Below are positions 33,018 to 41,834 of a stretch of 64,000 nt of DNA, in pieces. Origin of the DNA: Solimonas_A sp052035235 (GTDB taxonomy: Bacteria > Pseudomonadota > Gammaproteobacteria > Nevskiales > Nevskiaceae); the NCBI GenBank assembly GCA_052035235.1, contig JBPOHT010000019.1:109888-173887 (forward strand). Direction: 5' to 3'. How positions within the stretch are numbered: the first letter of the stretch is position 1; the number at the start of each line of letters is the position of its first letter. Position numbers and translations under genes: made by a program. The notes under the pieces are model-generated. The model was not told where the DNA came from and ran no database searches. It was given only the letters and a program-made list of their open reading frames with translations.

Positions 33018-34865
33018 ATGAAGTGCAGTCCCACGCAGACGCCCGACGACATCGACATCCCTTCCCTGCGGGAGAAGTACCGCGAGGAACGCGAGCGGCG
33101 TTACACCACCGAGGGCCAGAAGCAGTACTTCCGGCCCAAGGGCAACGCGCTGAAGCCCTACCTTGCCGACCCGCATCTGCCGGTCGCGCCGCGTGCGCCC
33201 GTGTCGGAGGAACTGGACGTGCTGGTGCTGGGCGGCGGCTTCACCGGCATCCTGGCGGCGGTGCAGCTGCGCAAGGCGGGCGTGAAGAGCTTCCGCGTGG
33301 TGGACCATGCCGGCGATTTCGGCGGCGTGTGGTACTGGAACCGCTACCCCGGCATCCAGTGCGATAACGAGTCCTACTGCTACCTGCCGCTGCTGGAGGA
33401 GACGGGCTTCATCCCGACCAAGCGCTTCTCCGACGGTGTGGAAATCCAGGGGCATTGCGTCCGTATCGCCAAGCACTTCGACCTGTACCAGGGCGCGCTG
33501 TTCCATACCCAGGTGCAGTCGCTGAACTGGGACGATTCGATCAAGCGCTGGCGCGTGGGCACGGACCGCGGGGATGAGCTGCGCGCCCGCTTCGTGATCA
33601 TGGCCGGCGGGCCGCTGAACCGGCCCAAGCTGCCGGGCATTCCGGGGCTGGAGGACTTCAAGGGTCGCCTGTTCCACTCGGCACGCTGGGACTACGGCTA
33701 CACCGGCGGCAGCTGGGAAAACCCGGTGTTGGACAAGCTGGCCGACAAGCGCGTGGCGGTGGTCGGCACCGGTGCCAGTGCGATCCAGATCGTGCCTTTC
33801 CTGGGCAAGTACGCCAAGCAGGTCTACGTGCTGCAGCGCACGCCGCCCAGCGTGGACTCGCGCCCCAACCCGCCCACCGATCCGGATTGGGCGCAGTCGC
33901 TGCAGCCGGGCTGGCAGAAGCAGCGCCAGGAGAATTTCCACCGCGGTGCCATGGAGGGCTTCCGCCCCGGCGACGTGGACCAGGTCTGCGATTTCTGGAC
34001 CGAGATCAACCGCAATGTGGCGGCCAAGCTCGAGGCCCAGGGCTGGCCGGAGATCACGCCCGAGACCTTCATGGCGATGCGCGAGGTGGAAGACTTCCAC
34101 GTGATGGAGCGCTTCCGCCGCCGCCTGGACGAGATCGTGCAGGACAAGGGCACGGCCGAGCGCCTCAAGCCCTGGTTCCGCTTCCACTGCAAGCGGCCGC
34201 TGTCCAGCGACAGCTACTACCCCACCTTCAACCTTCCCAACGTCGAGCTGATCGACGTGTCACGGACCAAGGGCGTGGAGCGCCTCACGGCGAATGGCTT
34301 CATCCACGAGGGCAAGGAATACCCGGTAGACCTGGTGATCTGCGCCAGCGGCTTCGAGGTGACCAGCGAACTCGACCAGCGCTGGGGCATCGACGAGATC
34401 AAGGGCCGTGACGGGCTTTCGCTCTACGAGCACTGGGCCGAGGGCTACAAGACCCTGCACGGCGTGGTGTCGCGCGGCTTCCCCAACCAGTTCTTCACCG
34501 GCTACATCCAGGGCGGCCTGTACGCGACCACGGTGGAGCAGTTCAACCGCCAGGGTCATCACATCGCCCACATCATCAGCGAGGCCCTGAAGCAGGACAT
34601 CGCCGCGGTGGAGCCGACGCAGGAGGCACAGGACGCCTGGTGCCAGGTCATGGCGCCGTCCACGGCCTTCTCGCAGTACATGCAGAGCGAGTGCCCGCCG
34701 AGCTACCTGAACAACGAATCCGGCAAGTTCCGCTACTACCTGGGCGAGTTCTACCTGGCCGGGTTCACTGCATTCGAGCAGTTGCTGCAGGACTGGCGCG
34801 ACCAGGGTGCCTTTGCCGGCATGGAACTGGACCGCGGCACGGCGCCCACCCGCAAGGCAGGCTGA
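33018..34865 (+). CDS. Baeyer-Villiger monooxygenase (class B flavoprotein)
   Basis: 615-residue FAD/NADPH monooxygenase that inserts oxygen beside a ketone to give an ester or lactone. It has two Rossmann motifs, GGGFTG at 72-77 and GTGASA near 247-252, and between them the Baeyer-Villiger fingerprint FxGxxxHxxxW as FKGRLFHSARW (214-224). The C-terminal segment KTLHGVVSRGFPNQFFTGYIQGG is also typical of the steroid/cyclohexanone-type branch with a long N-terminus. Eleven bases separate it from the Rieske gene, so they are co-transcribed. The hydrolase at the end of the run could open the resulting ester. Confidence 0.93.
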   Translation: MKCSPTQTPDDIDIPSLREKYREERERRYTTEGQKQYFRPKGNALKPYLADPHLPVAPRAPVSEELDVLVLGGGFTGILAAVQLRKAGVKSFRVVDHAGDFGGVWYWNRYPGIQCDNESYCYLPLLEETGFIPTKRFSDGVEIQGHCVRIAKHFDLYQGALFHTQVQSLNWDDSIKRWRVGTDRGDELRARFVIMAGGPLNRPKLPGIPGLEDFKGRLFHSARWDYGYTGGSWENPVLDKLADKRVAVVGTGASAIQIVPFLGKYAKQVYVLQRTPPSVDSRPNPPTDPDWAQSLQPGWQKQRQENFHRGAMEGFRPGDVDQVCDFWTEINRNVAAKLEAQGWPEITPETFMAMREVEDFHVMERFRRRLDEIVQDKGTAERLKPWFRFHCKRPLSSDSYYPTFNLPNVELIDVSRTKGVERLTANGFIHEGKEYPVDLVICASGFEVTSELDQRWGIDEIKGRDGLSLYEHWAEGYKTLHGVVSRGFPNQFFTGYIQGGLYATTVEQFNRQGHHIAHIISEALKQDIAAVEPTQEAQDAWCQVMAPSTAFSQYMQSECPPSYLNNESGKFRYYLGEFYLAGFTAFEQLLQDWRDQGAFAGMELDRGTAPTRKAG

Positions 34866-34876
34866 AGGAGATACCC

Positions 34877-36241
34877 ATGAGCACGTTCAGAGTCGAAGAC
34901 CTGGCAGAACCGCTGACCTTCCCGGTGGAGGCCTACCTCTCCCGTGAATACGCGAAGGCCGAGGGCGACCGGCTCTGGGCCAAGGCCTGGCAGCACGCCG
35001 GCCGCGTGGAGGAAATCCCCAAGGTCGGCAGCTTCATCACCTACAACGTCGGTGTCGAGTCGATCATCGTCATCCGCACCGCCACCGACCGGATCAAGGC
35101 CTACCACAACGTCTGCTCGCACCGCGGGCGCCAACTGATCGATACCCCGCCCGAGGAGCACAGCGCCTGCGGCACGCGCAAGCAGTTCGTCTGCGGCTTC
35201 CATGCCTGGCGCTACGACCTGGACGGCCAATGCAGCTTCAAGCTCGACGAGAACGACTGGAAGGGCAAGCTCACCGAGGAACGCACCAAGCTGACCGAGG
35301 TCAAGGTGGACACCTGGGGCGGCTGGATCTTCATCAACATGGATCCGGACTGCATGCCGTTGCGCGAGTTCCTGGAACCGATGGCGGGCAAGCTCGATCC
35401 GTTCTCGTTCGACAAGATGCGCTACAAGTGGCGCCAGTGGGTGATCTTCGACTGCAACTGGAAGACCGCCATCGAAGCGTTCATGGAGCCCTACCACGTG
35501 GAGGGCACGCACACGCAGCTGCTCAAGTACGGACAGTACTACGCCTACAGCAAGGCACATGGGCGGCATGGGGTCAGCGGCTTCGACGAGCGCGACTCCA
35601 AGATGAAGATGAAGGAAAGCAGCACCATCACCCGCGCCGGCCTGGGTGCGGACGCGCGTGTCTCCACCTACGAGCTGCAGAACGAGATTTACACCACGGT
35701 CAACAGCGCCAGCACCACCGAGACGCTGGTGAACGCGGCCCGGCGCCTGGTGGACGAGCTGCCGGAAGGCACGCCGCCGGCCGAGGTCATCAAGCACTGG
35801 CTGGCCCGCGCCCGCGCCGACGACGCGGCGCGCGGCGTGGAGTGGCCGACGATCACACCGGACCAGATGTCCGAGGCGGGCCTGGCCTGGAGCGTTTTCC
35901 CGAACATGTCGATCCTGCAGGGCATCACCTTTGCGCTGTGCTACCGCGCCCGGCCCTGGGGTGACGACCCGAACAAATGCGTGTTCGAGTCCTACGCCAT
36001 CGAGCGCTTCCCGGAAGGCCAGGAGCCGAAGACCGAATGGGTTTATGCCGAGCCCACCGGGGAGAAGTGGGGCAAGGTGCTGGCGCAGGACTTCTCGAAC
36101 ATGGCGGCGGTACAGCGCGGCATGAAGTCCCGCGCCTTCCGCGGCACGCTGCCGAACCCGCACCAGGAACGGAAGGTCACCAACTTCCACCGCAATCTCG
36201 TCGAATACATGGGTGCCGGCCACCTGGAACTGCTGAAGTAG
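34877..36241 (+). CDS. Rieske non-heme iron oxygenase, alpha subunit
   Basis: 454-residue ring-hydroxylating-type oxygenase. The Rieske 2Fe-2S ligands are C80-x-H82 (NVCSHRGR) and C106-xx-H109 (VCGFHAW). The mononuclear iron histidines are H207 and H212 in EPYHVEGTH. The residue normally an Asp bridging the two centres is Glu (E204 in FMEPYH), as reported for carnitine monooxygenase-type enzymes. No beta-subunit gene is adjacent, fitting the alpha-only group. GAAGGAG precedes the ATG. Electrons must come from a separate reductase, perhaps the ferredoxin or fusion reductase elsewhere in the window. Confidence 0.92.
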   Translation: MSTFRVEDLAEPLTFPVEAYLSREYAKAEGDRLWAKAWQHAGRVEEIPKVGSFITYNVGVESIIVIRTATDRIKAYHNVCSHRGRQLIDTPPEEHSACGTRKQFVCGFHAWRYDLDGQCSFKLDENDWKGKLTEERTKLTEVKVDTWGGWIFINMDPDCMPLREFLEPMAGKLDPFSFDKMRYKWRQWVIFDCNWKTAIEAFMEPYHVEGTHTQLLKYGQYYAYSKAHGRHGVSGFDERDSKMKMKESSTITRAGLGADARVSTYELQNEIYTTVNSASTTETLVNAARRLVDELPEGTPPAEVIKHWLARARADDAARGVEWPTITPDQMSEAGLAWSVFPNMSILQGITFALCYRARPWGDDPNKCVFESYAIERFPEGQEPKTEWVYAEPTGEKWGKVLAQDFSNMAAVQRGMKSRAFRGTLPNPHQERKVTNFHRNLVEYMGAGHLELLK

Positions 36242-36293
36242 CTCCGGCCTGCCCCAACCACCAACACATCAAGACACAGCAAGAGAAACGAAC

Positions 36294-38021
36294 ATGGGCG
36301 TCAAAGTCTACGAGCGCATCCTCGACCTCCTCGAGGCCGAGGGCATCAACACCGTCTTCGGCATTCCCGATCCCAACTTCGTCCATCTGTTCGTGGCCGC
36401 CGAGAAGCGCGGCTGGAACGTGGTCACCCCGCACCACGAACTCTCGGCGGGCTTCATGGCGGAAGGCTATGCACGCATGACCGGCAAGCCGGCGCTGTGC
36501 ATCGCCACGCTGGGCCCCGGCGTGGCCCTGGCTTCCGGTTCGATGATGACCTCGCTGGTGGAGAACACGCCGGTCATCTACCTCGGCGGCCAGCGTGCCC
36601 GCATCACGGAGCAGCGCGTGCGCCGCGGTCGCATCCAGTTCATCCAGCAGGAGGCACTGTTCGAGAACTCGGTGAAGTGGAGCGCCAGCATCGAGTACGC
36701 CGACCAAACCGACGAGATCATCCGTCACGCCCTGCGCGTCTGCCAGTCCGGCACGCCGGGCCCGGTCTACATCGAGTATCCGTCGCACATCATCCAGCAG
36801 GAGCTGGACCTGCCGCCGGTGCTGCCGCCCTCGTCCTACCGCCTGGTGGAGCCGGGCGCGGACGGCAACATGGTGGCCAAGGCCGCCGAGCTGATCAAGA
36901 ACGCCGAGTGCCCGGTGCTGCTGGTGGGCCACGCGGTGCAGTGCACCCGTGCCGGACAGAAGGTGCGGGAACTGGCCGAGCTGATGGGCTGCCCGATCCT
37001 GCAGACCTCCGGCGGCAACGCCTTCATCGAAGGGGTCGAGGATCGCACCTTCCCCTACCTGTTCTCCGAGGTGGGTGACGACATCGTCGCCAAGTCCGAC
37101 GTGGTGGTGGCCATCGGCACCGAGATCGGCGAGCCGGTGCACTACGGCCGTGGCTACCTATGGGCGAACGGCAAGACCGACCGCAAGTGGATCTACGTGG
37201 AGCTGGACCCGGAGGCGATCGGCCAGAACCGCCCGATCGACGTGCCGCTGGTGGGCGACCTGCGCACCGTGGTGCCGCAGCTTTCCGCCGCGCTGAAGGC
37301 GACTCCGCGCAAGGATCACCCGGACCTGCAGCGCTGGATCAAGGAAGACCAGGAGCGCCTGAAGGCCCTGGCCCAGCAGGACTTCAAGACCCCCAGCGGC
37401 CGTGTCCACACCGGCCAGTGGGTGGTGGAAGCCACCAAGGCGATGCCGAAGAACGCGATCCACGCGCGCGACGGCGGCTGCACCGTGGTGTTCACCTGGA
37501 CCTACCTGCAGGCCAAGCCGCACGACGTGGTCTGGAACCAGAACTTCGGCTGCCTGGGCACGGGCCTGGGCTACGCCATCGGCGCCTCGATTGCGGATGG
37601 CGGCAAGCGCCCGGTGCTGCTGACCACCAGTGACTCCTCGTTCCTGTACCACATCGGCGACCTGGAAGTGGTGCAGCGCTTCAAGCTGCCGATGGTCATC
37701 GTGGTGGCCGTGGACAACGCCTGGGGCCTGGAAGTGGGCGTGTACAAGCGAACCTTCGGCCACGGCAACACCACCGAGCCGGGCGTGCACTGGAGCAAGG
37801 ATGTGCGCTTCGACCAGATCGCCAAGGGCCTGGGCTGCGAGGGCGTGTATGTCGACAAGGGCGAGGACCTGGGCGCGGCGGTGGCCGCGGCCTTCGCCAG
37901 CGGCAAGCCGACCGTCATCCATGTGCCCATCGACCCGGTCATCAACCACGGCGGAAACCAGAATCTGGATACGCCGAACTACGCCCGGTTCCGTACCTGG
38001 TATGCGGAAGGCCAGCAGTAA
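36294..38021 (+). CDS. Thiamine-diphosphate-dependent decarboxylase/carboligase
   Basis: 575-residue ThDP enzyme of the acetolactate-synthase/benzoylformate-decarboxylase superfamily. The catalytic glutamate lies in PHHELSAGFMAEGYAR near 45-60. The ThDP-binding segment, usually GDG..NN, reads TSDSSFLYHIGDLE..VVAVDNAWGLE, so the Asp and a final Asn remain but both glycines of GDG are Ser. Middle-domain residues bind an ADP-like cofactor in some relatives. It is followed by an aldehyde dehydrogenase, which suggests 2-keto acid to aldehyde to acid; carboligation is equally open. Confidence 0.87.
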   Translation: MGVKVYERILDLLEAEGINTVFGIPDPNFVHLFVAAEKRGWNVVTPHHELSAGFMAEGYARMTGKPALCIATLGPGVALASGSMMTSLVENTPVIYLGGQRARITEQRVRRGRIQFIQQEALFENSVKWSASIEYADQTDEIIRHALRVCQSGTPGPVYIEYPSHIIQQELDLPPVLPPSSYRLVEPGADGNMVAKAAELIKNAECPVLLVGHAVQCTRAGQKVRELAELMGCPILQTSGGNAFIEGVEDRTFPYLFSEVGDDIVAKSDVVVAIGTEIGEPVHYGRGYLWANGKTDRKWIYVELDPEAIGQNRPIDVPLVGDLRTVVPQLSAALKATPRKDHPDLQRWIKEDQERLKALAQQDFKTPSGRVHTGQWVVEATKAMPKNAIHARDGGCTVVFTWTYLQAKPHDVVWNQNFGCLGTGLGYAIGASIADGGKRPVLLTTSDSSFLYHIGDLEVVQRFKLPMVIVVAVDNAWGLEVGVYKRTFGHGNTTEPGVHWSKDVRFDQIAKGLGCEGVYVDKGEDLGAAVAAAFASGKPTVIHVPIDPVINHGGNQNLDTPNYARFRTWYAEGQQ

Positions 38022-38045
38022 GCAGTGTTGTAGTCATCTCGCCAA

Positions 38046-38127
38046 CTTGCGGGAGAGGGTTTCCGTAGCCATTGCCTGTTTTACAGACACCCTCTCCCCT
38101 CCCCCTCTCCCGCACGCGGGAGAGGGA
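38046..38127. repeat. CTCTCCC-type composite repeat, copy b
   Basis: Left part CTTGCGGGAGAGGGTTTCCGTA, right part TTTTACAGACACCCTCTCCCC and a terminal CTCTCCCGC-AC-GCGGGAGAG palindrome. The outer parts are roughly inverted to each other. It lies within the operon between the ThDP enzyme and ALDH genes. Confidence 0.82.
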
Positions 38128-38146
38128 CGCAAACAGAGAAGAGCCC

Positions 38147-39583
38147 ATGCGCGAATATCTGAAGTTCTACATCGACGGCCAGTGGGTCAATCCGTTGGAG
38201 CCGAAGACCTCGGACGTCATCAACCCGGCGACCGAGCAGGTGTCAGGCCGCATCTCCATGGGCTCGGCGGCGGACGCGGACCTGGCGGTTAAGGCGGCCC
38301 GCAGGGCGTTTGGTGGCTGGTCACGCAGCAGCCGCCAGGAACGCCTGGAGCTGATGCAGGCGATCCAGGCCGAGTACGACAAGCGCCAGGCGGAGATCGG
38401 CGCGGCCATCACCGAGGAGATGGGTGCTCCGGCGGCGCTGGGCGGCGGCTTCCACGTGCAGCTCGGCGCGGGGCACCTGGCCACGGCCATCGAGATCCTC
38501 AAGGACTTCAAGTTCGAGGAGCTGCGCGGCAATACCCTGCTGACCAAGGACCCGATCGGCGTCTGCGCGCTGATCACGCCCTGGAACTGGCCGATGAACC
38601 AGATCGCGGTGAAAGTCTTCCCGGCGCTGGCCGCCGGCTGCACCATGATCCTGAAGCCGCCGCAGCTGGCACCCTACTCCGCCCAGATCTTCGCCGAGGT
38701 ACTGCATGCGGCCGGCGTGCCCAAGGGCGTGTTCAACATGATCCAGGGTGCAGGCTCGGTGGTGGGCACGGCGCTGTCCGGGCATCCGGAGGTGGACATG
38801 GTGTCCTTCACCGGCTCCGAGTTCGCCGGGGTGGAGATCGCCAAGAACTCCGCCACCACCGTGAAGCGCGTCTGCCAGGAGCTGGGCGGCAAGAGCGCCT
38901 TCATCGTGCTGGATGACGCAACGATGGCCGCGAACGTGGCCGGTGCCACCAGCGGCATGATGGTGAACTCCGGGCAGACCTGCAGCGCCGGCTCGCGCCT
39001 GCTGGTGCCCAGGGCGCGCATGGCCGAGGCCATCGAGGCCGCGAAGAAGGCCGCCGCCGAGGTCACGGTGGGCGATCCGCAGGGCAACTTCGTCATGGGC
39101 CCGGTAGTGTCCAAGGGCCAGTACAACGAGATCCAGCGCTATATCCAGATCGGCATCGACGAAGGCGCCACCTTGGTGGCAGGCGGCATCGGACGACCGG
39201 AAGGCCTGGCCCAGGGCTGGTACGTGAAGCCGACGGTGTTCGCCAACGTGGACAACCGCATGAGGATCGCCCGCGAGGAGGTCTTTGGCCCTGTGCTGGT
39301 CATCATCGGCTACGACAGCATCGACCACGCCATCGAGATCGCCAACGATTCCGACTTCGGCCTGGCCGGCTACGTCAACGGAGCCGATCCGGAGGCCTGC
39401 AACGCCGTGGCGCGCCGCATGCGCACCGGCTGGATCTCGATCAACGGCGGCTTCGACTTCCATGCGCCCTTCGGCGGCATCAAGAAGAGCGGCAACGGGC
39501 GGGAGTGGGGCGAGTTCGGTTTCCACGAGTACCTGGAGACGAAGTCGCTGCTGGGTTTTGTGCCGGCGCCGCCGGCGCAGTAA
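38147..39583 (+). CDS. NAD(P)-dependent aldehyde dehydrogenase
   Basis: 478-residue ALDH. The NAD-binding segment TPWNWPMNQIAVKVFPALAAG, the general base in QELGGKSAF and the catalytic cysteine in NSGQTCSAGSR are intact; the end ...NGREWGEFGFHEYLETKSL is typical. It oxidises aldehydes to acids. The ATG at 38147 (AGAAGAG upstream) excludes an in-frame extension into the repeat. Placed directly after the ThDP enzyme, it would remove the aldehyde that enzyme makes. Confidence 0.92.
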   Translation: MREYLKFYIDGQWVNPLEPKTSDVINPATEQVSGRISMGSAADADLAVKAARRAFGGWSRSSRQERLELMQAIQAEYDKRQAEIGAAITEEMGAPAALGGGFHVQLGAGHLATAIEILKDFKFEELRGNTLLTKDPIGVCALITPWNWPMNQIAVKVFPALAAGCTMILKPPQLAPYSAQIFAEVLHAAGVPKGVFNMIQGAGSVVGTALSGHPEVDMVSFTGSEFAGVEIAKNSATTVKRVCQELGGKSAFIVLDDATMAANVAGATSGMMVNSGQTCSAGSRLLVPRARMAEAIEAAKKAAAEVTVGDPQGNFVMGPVVSKGQYNEIQRYIQIGIDEGATLVAGGIGRPEGLAQGWYVKPTVFANVDNRMRIAREEVFGPVLVIIGYDSIDHAIEIANDSDFGLAGYVNGADPEACNAVARRMRTGWISINGGFDFHAPFGGIKKSGNGREWGEFGFHEYLETKSLLGFVPAPPAQ

Positions 39584-39597
39584 GGACGTTATCCGTT

Positions 39598-39774
39598 CCC
39601 CTCTCCCGCCTGCGGGAGAGGGTGCCCGAAAGGCGGCGAGGGCATGGATGCCCGAGGTAGGGCAACGCAGGAGCAGTTGCCGAGAGAGGGTTTCTGTAAA
39701 TCTCGGCTGGGCTAGTACCTGCAAGATTTACAGAAACCCTCTCCCCTACCCCTCTCCCGCACGCGGGCGAGGGG
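39598..39774. repeat. CTCTCCC-type composite repeat, copy c (longest)
   Basis: About 177 bases: a palindrome CCCCTCTCCCGC..GCGGGAGAGGG at the left end, a middle part, then GAGGGTTTCTGTAAATCT mirrored by AGATTTACAGAAACCCTC, and a final CTCTCCCGC..GCGGG palindrome. The nested inverted repeats show the full form of the family, of which other copies are pieces. It fills the gap between ALDH and SDR genes. Confidence 0.82.
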
Positions 39775-39801
39775 ATTGAAGATAAAAGCTGGAGATACCT
39801 C

Positions 39802-40719
39802 ATGAGCGAGCTGAGATTCGACAACCGCGTCGCCGTCATCACCGGTGCGGGCCGTGGCCTGGGCCGGGCCTACGCCCTGCTGCTGGCTTCGCGCGGCGCC
39901 AAGGTGGTGGTCAACGACGTGGGCGGCAGCCTGCAAGGGCATGGCGCCGACACCGGGCCGGCGCAGGAGGTGGTGGACGAGATCCGCGCGGCCGGTGGAC
40001 AGGCCGTGGCCTGCACCGACTCGGTGGCGACGGTGTCCGGCGGACAGGCGATCATCCAGGCGGCGATCAATCATTTCGGCCGCATCGATATCCTGATCCA
40101 CAACGCCGGCAACGTGCGCCGTGGCTCGCTCAAGGAGATGAGCTACGAGGATTTCGACGCGGTGCTGGACGTACATCTGCGCGGAGCCTTCAACGTGGTG
40201 CGGCCGGCCTTTCCGCTGATGTGCCAGGCAGGCTACGGGCGCATCGTGCTGACGTCGTCGGTCAGCGGCCTATACGGCAACCACAACGTGGTGAACTACG
40301 CCATGTCCAAGACCGGCATGATGGGCTTGTGCAACGTGGCGGCGCTGGAAGGCGCGGCCGAGGGCGTGAAGTGCAACATCATCGCGCCCGGTGCGGTAAC
40401 GCGCATGGCCGAAGGGCTGGACACCTCCGCCTATCCGCCGATGGGACCCGAGCTGGTCGCGCCGGTGGTGGGCTGGCTGTCGCACGAGTCCTGCTCGATC
40501 ACCGGCGAGATCCTCAGCTCCATGGCGGGGCGCGTGTCGCGCATCTACCTGGCCGAGAGCCAGGGCGTGTACCAGCCCGATTGGTCCGTGGAACAGGTAG
40601 GCGAGCGGCTGGCGGCGATACGCGAGGGCGGTACGCCCTGGGTGTTCGCGCCGGTGCCCACGGGACAGATGGACCACATACGCCACAGCTTCGAGATGGC
40701 CCGCGCCGGCAGCAACTGA
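39802..40719 (+). CDS. SDR-family dehydrogenase, 17beta-HSD4-like
   Basis: 305-residue SDR. The cofactor motif GAGRGLGRAYA and the insert VVVNDVGGSLQGHGAD with AQEVVDEIRAAGG resemble the dehydrogenase domain of peroxisomal multifunctional enzyme type 2 and its bacterial 3-hydroxyacyl-CoA dehydrogenase relatives. NAGN, the serine of TSSVSGLYGNHNVVN and the pair YAMSK complete the active site. A 60-residue C-terminal extension follows. GGAGATA precedes the ATG. It may oxidise a 3-hydroxyacyl-CoA or a ring alcohol late in the pathway. Confidence 0.88.
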   Translation: MSELRFDNRVAVITGAGRGLGRAYALLLASRGAKVVVNDVGGSLQGHGADTGPAQEVVDEIRAAGGQAVACTDSVATVSGGQAIIQAAINHFGRIDILIHNAGNVRRGSLKEMSYEDFDAVLDVHLRGAFNVVRPAFPLMCQAGYGRIVLTSSVSGLYGNHNVVNYAMSKTGMMGLCNVAALEGAAEGVKCNIIAPGAVTRMAEGLDTSAYPPMGPELVAPVVGWLSHESCSITGEILSSMAGRVSRIYLAESQGVYQPDWSVEQVGERLAAIREGGTPWVFAPVPTGQMDHIRHSFEMARAGSN

Positions 40720-40788
40720 GATGGCAGGGACCTTGCGTCCCATCGGTTCAGGCCCCCTGATGATTCCCGAGACCGCAGGCCCCGACGC

Positions 40789-41658
40789 ATGAGCAGACCA
40801 AAGCGTTCAGCTCCCCTGGAGGAGCTGTTTTTCTTCCATCGCGAGCATCGCCTGGGCTACGAGGTCTATGGACCGCAGGATGGCCCGCCAGTCGTACTGG
40901 TGCACGGCATCCTGCTGAACACGCACTGCAACCGCGACATCGCGGCCTGGCTGTCGGCCGAGGGCTATCGCGTGGTGCTGCTGGACCTACTGGGCCATGG
41001 GCGCAGCGACAAGCCGCTGAAAGCCGCGGAGCATCGCGTGGACTTCTATGCCGAGCAGGTGCTGGGCCTGATGGATCACCTGGGCCTGGAGCGTGCGATC
41101 CTCGGCGGATTGTCGCTGGGCGCGGTGACCATGCTCACCGTGGCCTGCATCGCGCCGCAGCGCGTGCAGGCGCTGATGCTGGAGATGCCGGTGGCCGAGA
41201 GCGGCGTGCCGGCGGCGGCGATCTTCCTGATCCCGCTGATGCTGACAGTGCACTACGCGCGGCCCGCGTGGCGGCTGCTGAGCCGCGTGATGAAGCAGAT
41301 TCCGGAGACGCCGTATCCGCTGCTCAACAGCGCGGTGATCGCCGGGCGCGCAGAGCCCGAGGAAATCCGTGCCGTGCTGCACGGCGTGCTGATCGGGCCG
41401 ATCATCCCTTCGCAGAGACGGCGCCGGCATATCCAGCAGCCGGTGCTGGTGATCGGCCACGCAGGAGACCCGATGCATGCGCTGGCGGATGCCAGGGCGA
41501 TGCGCCGGCATATGCCGAATGCGGAGGTGCTGGTGGCGCGCTCGCTGATCGAACTGCGCACGCGGCCGGAGCGCTTGCGGCCGGCGATATTGGAGTTCCT
41601 GGGGCGGGTGCCTCGGACGGGAAAGCTTGGCGTGGCGGCCGTGGCGGCGAACAGCTGA
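40789..41658 (+). CDS. Alpha/beta hydrolase ending the oxidative run
   Basis: 289-residue hydrolase. HG-type oxyanion VLVHGILLN, nucleophile GGLSLGAV and acid region GHAGDPMHA are present. Where a catalytic histidine is expected after NAEVLVARS, the sequence is LIELRTRPERL, so the usual GH is missing. It may use another histidine or may not be a classical hydrolase. It is the last gene before the REP doublet and the leftward ligase, 69 bases after the SDR. Opening of the ester made by the Baeyer-Villiger enzyme is an attractive but unproven role. Confidence 0.82.
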   Translation: MSRPKRSAPLEELFFFHREHRLGYEVYGPQDGPPVVLVHGILLNTHCNRDIAAWLSAEGYRVVLLDLLGHGRSDKPLKAAEHRVDFYAEQVLGLMDHLGLERAILGGLSLGAVTMLTVACIAPQRVQALMLEMPVAESGVPAAAIFLIPLMLTVHYARPAWRLLSRVMKQIPETPYPLLNSAVIAGRAEPEEIRAVLHGVLIGPIIPSQRRRRHIQQPVLVIGHAGDPMHALADARAMRRHMPNAEVLVARSLIELRTRPERLRPAILEFLGRVPRTGKLGVAAVAANS

Positions 41659-41670
41659 CGGGTTTCTTCA

Positions 41671-41726
41671 TGTAGGAGCCAGCTTGCTGGCGACATGTAC
41701 GTGTCGCCAGCAAGCTGGCTCCTACA
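41671..41726. repeat. REP doublet (REPIN-like) hairpin
   Basis: Perfect 25-base inverted arms (41671-41695 and 41702-41726) around a 6-base centre TGTACG. Each arm begins TGTAGGAGCCAGCTTGCTGG and resembles the Pseudomonas GTAGGAGC..GCTTGCT REP family. It sits after the last gene of the oxidative run. Such elements are usually dispersed by RAYT transposases; none is in the window. Confidence 0.9.
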
Positions 41727-41772
41727 GGGGGGGTAGACGGTGCCTTGCGCCTTGAAGGTGCTTGAGGGTTAA

Positions 41773-41812
41773 CCCCTCACCCTAGCCCTCTCCCCGCAAG
41801 CGGGGAGAGGGA
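41773..41812. repeat. CTCTCCC-type hairpin repeat, copy d
   Basis: CCCCTCACCCTAG then a palindrome CCCTCTCCCCGC / GCGGGGAGAGGG around AA. Located between the convergent hydrolase and acyl-CoA ligase genes, where it could act as a transcript end. Confidence 0.8.
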
Positions 41813-41834
41813 ACGAAGAGCATGGCCGCTACTA

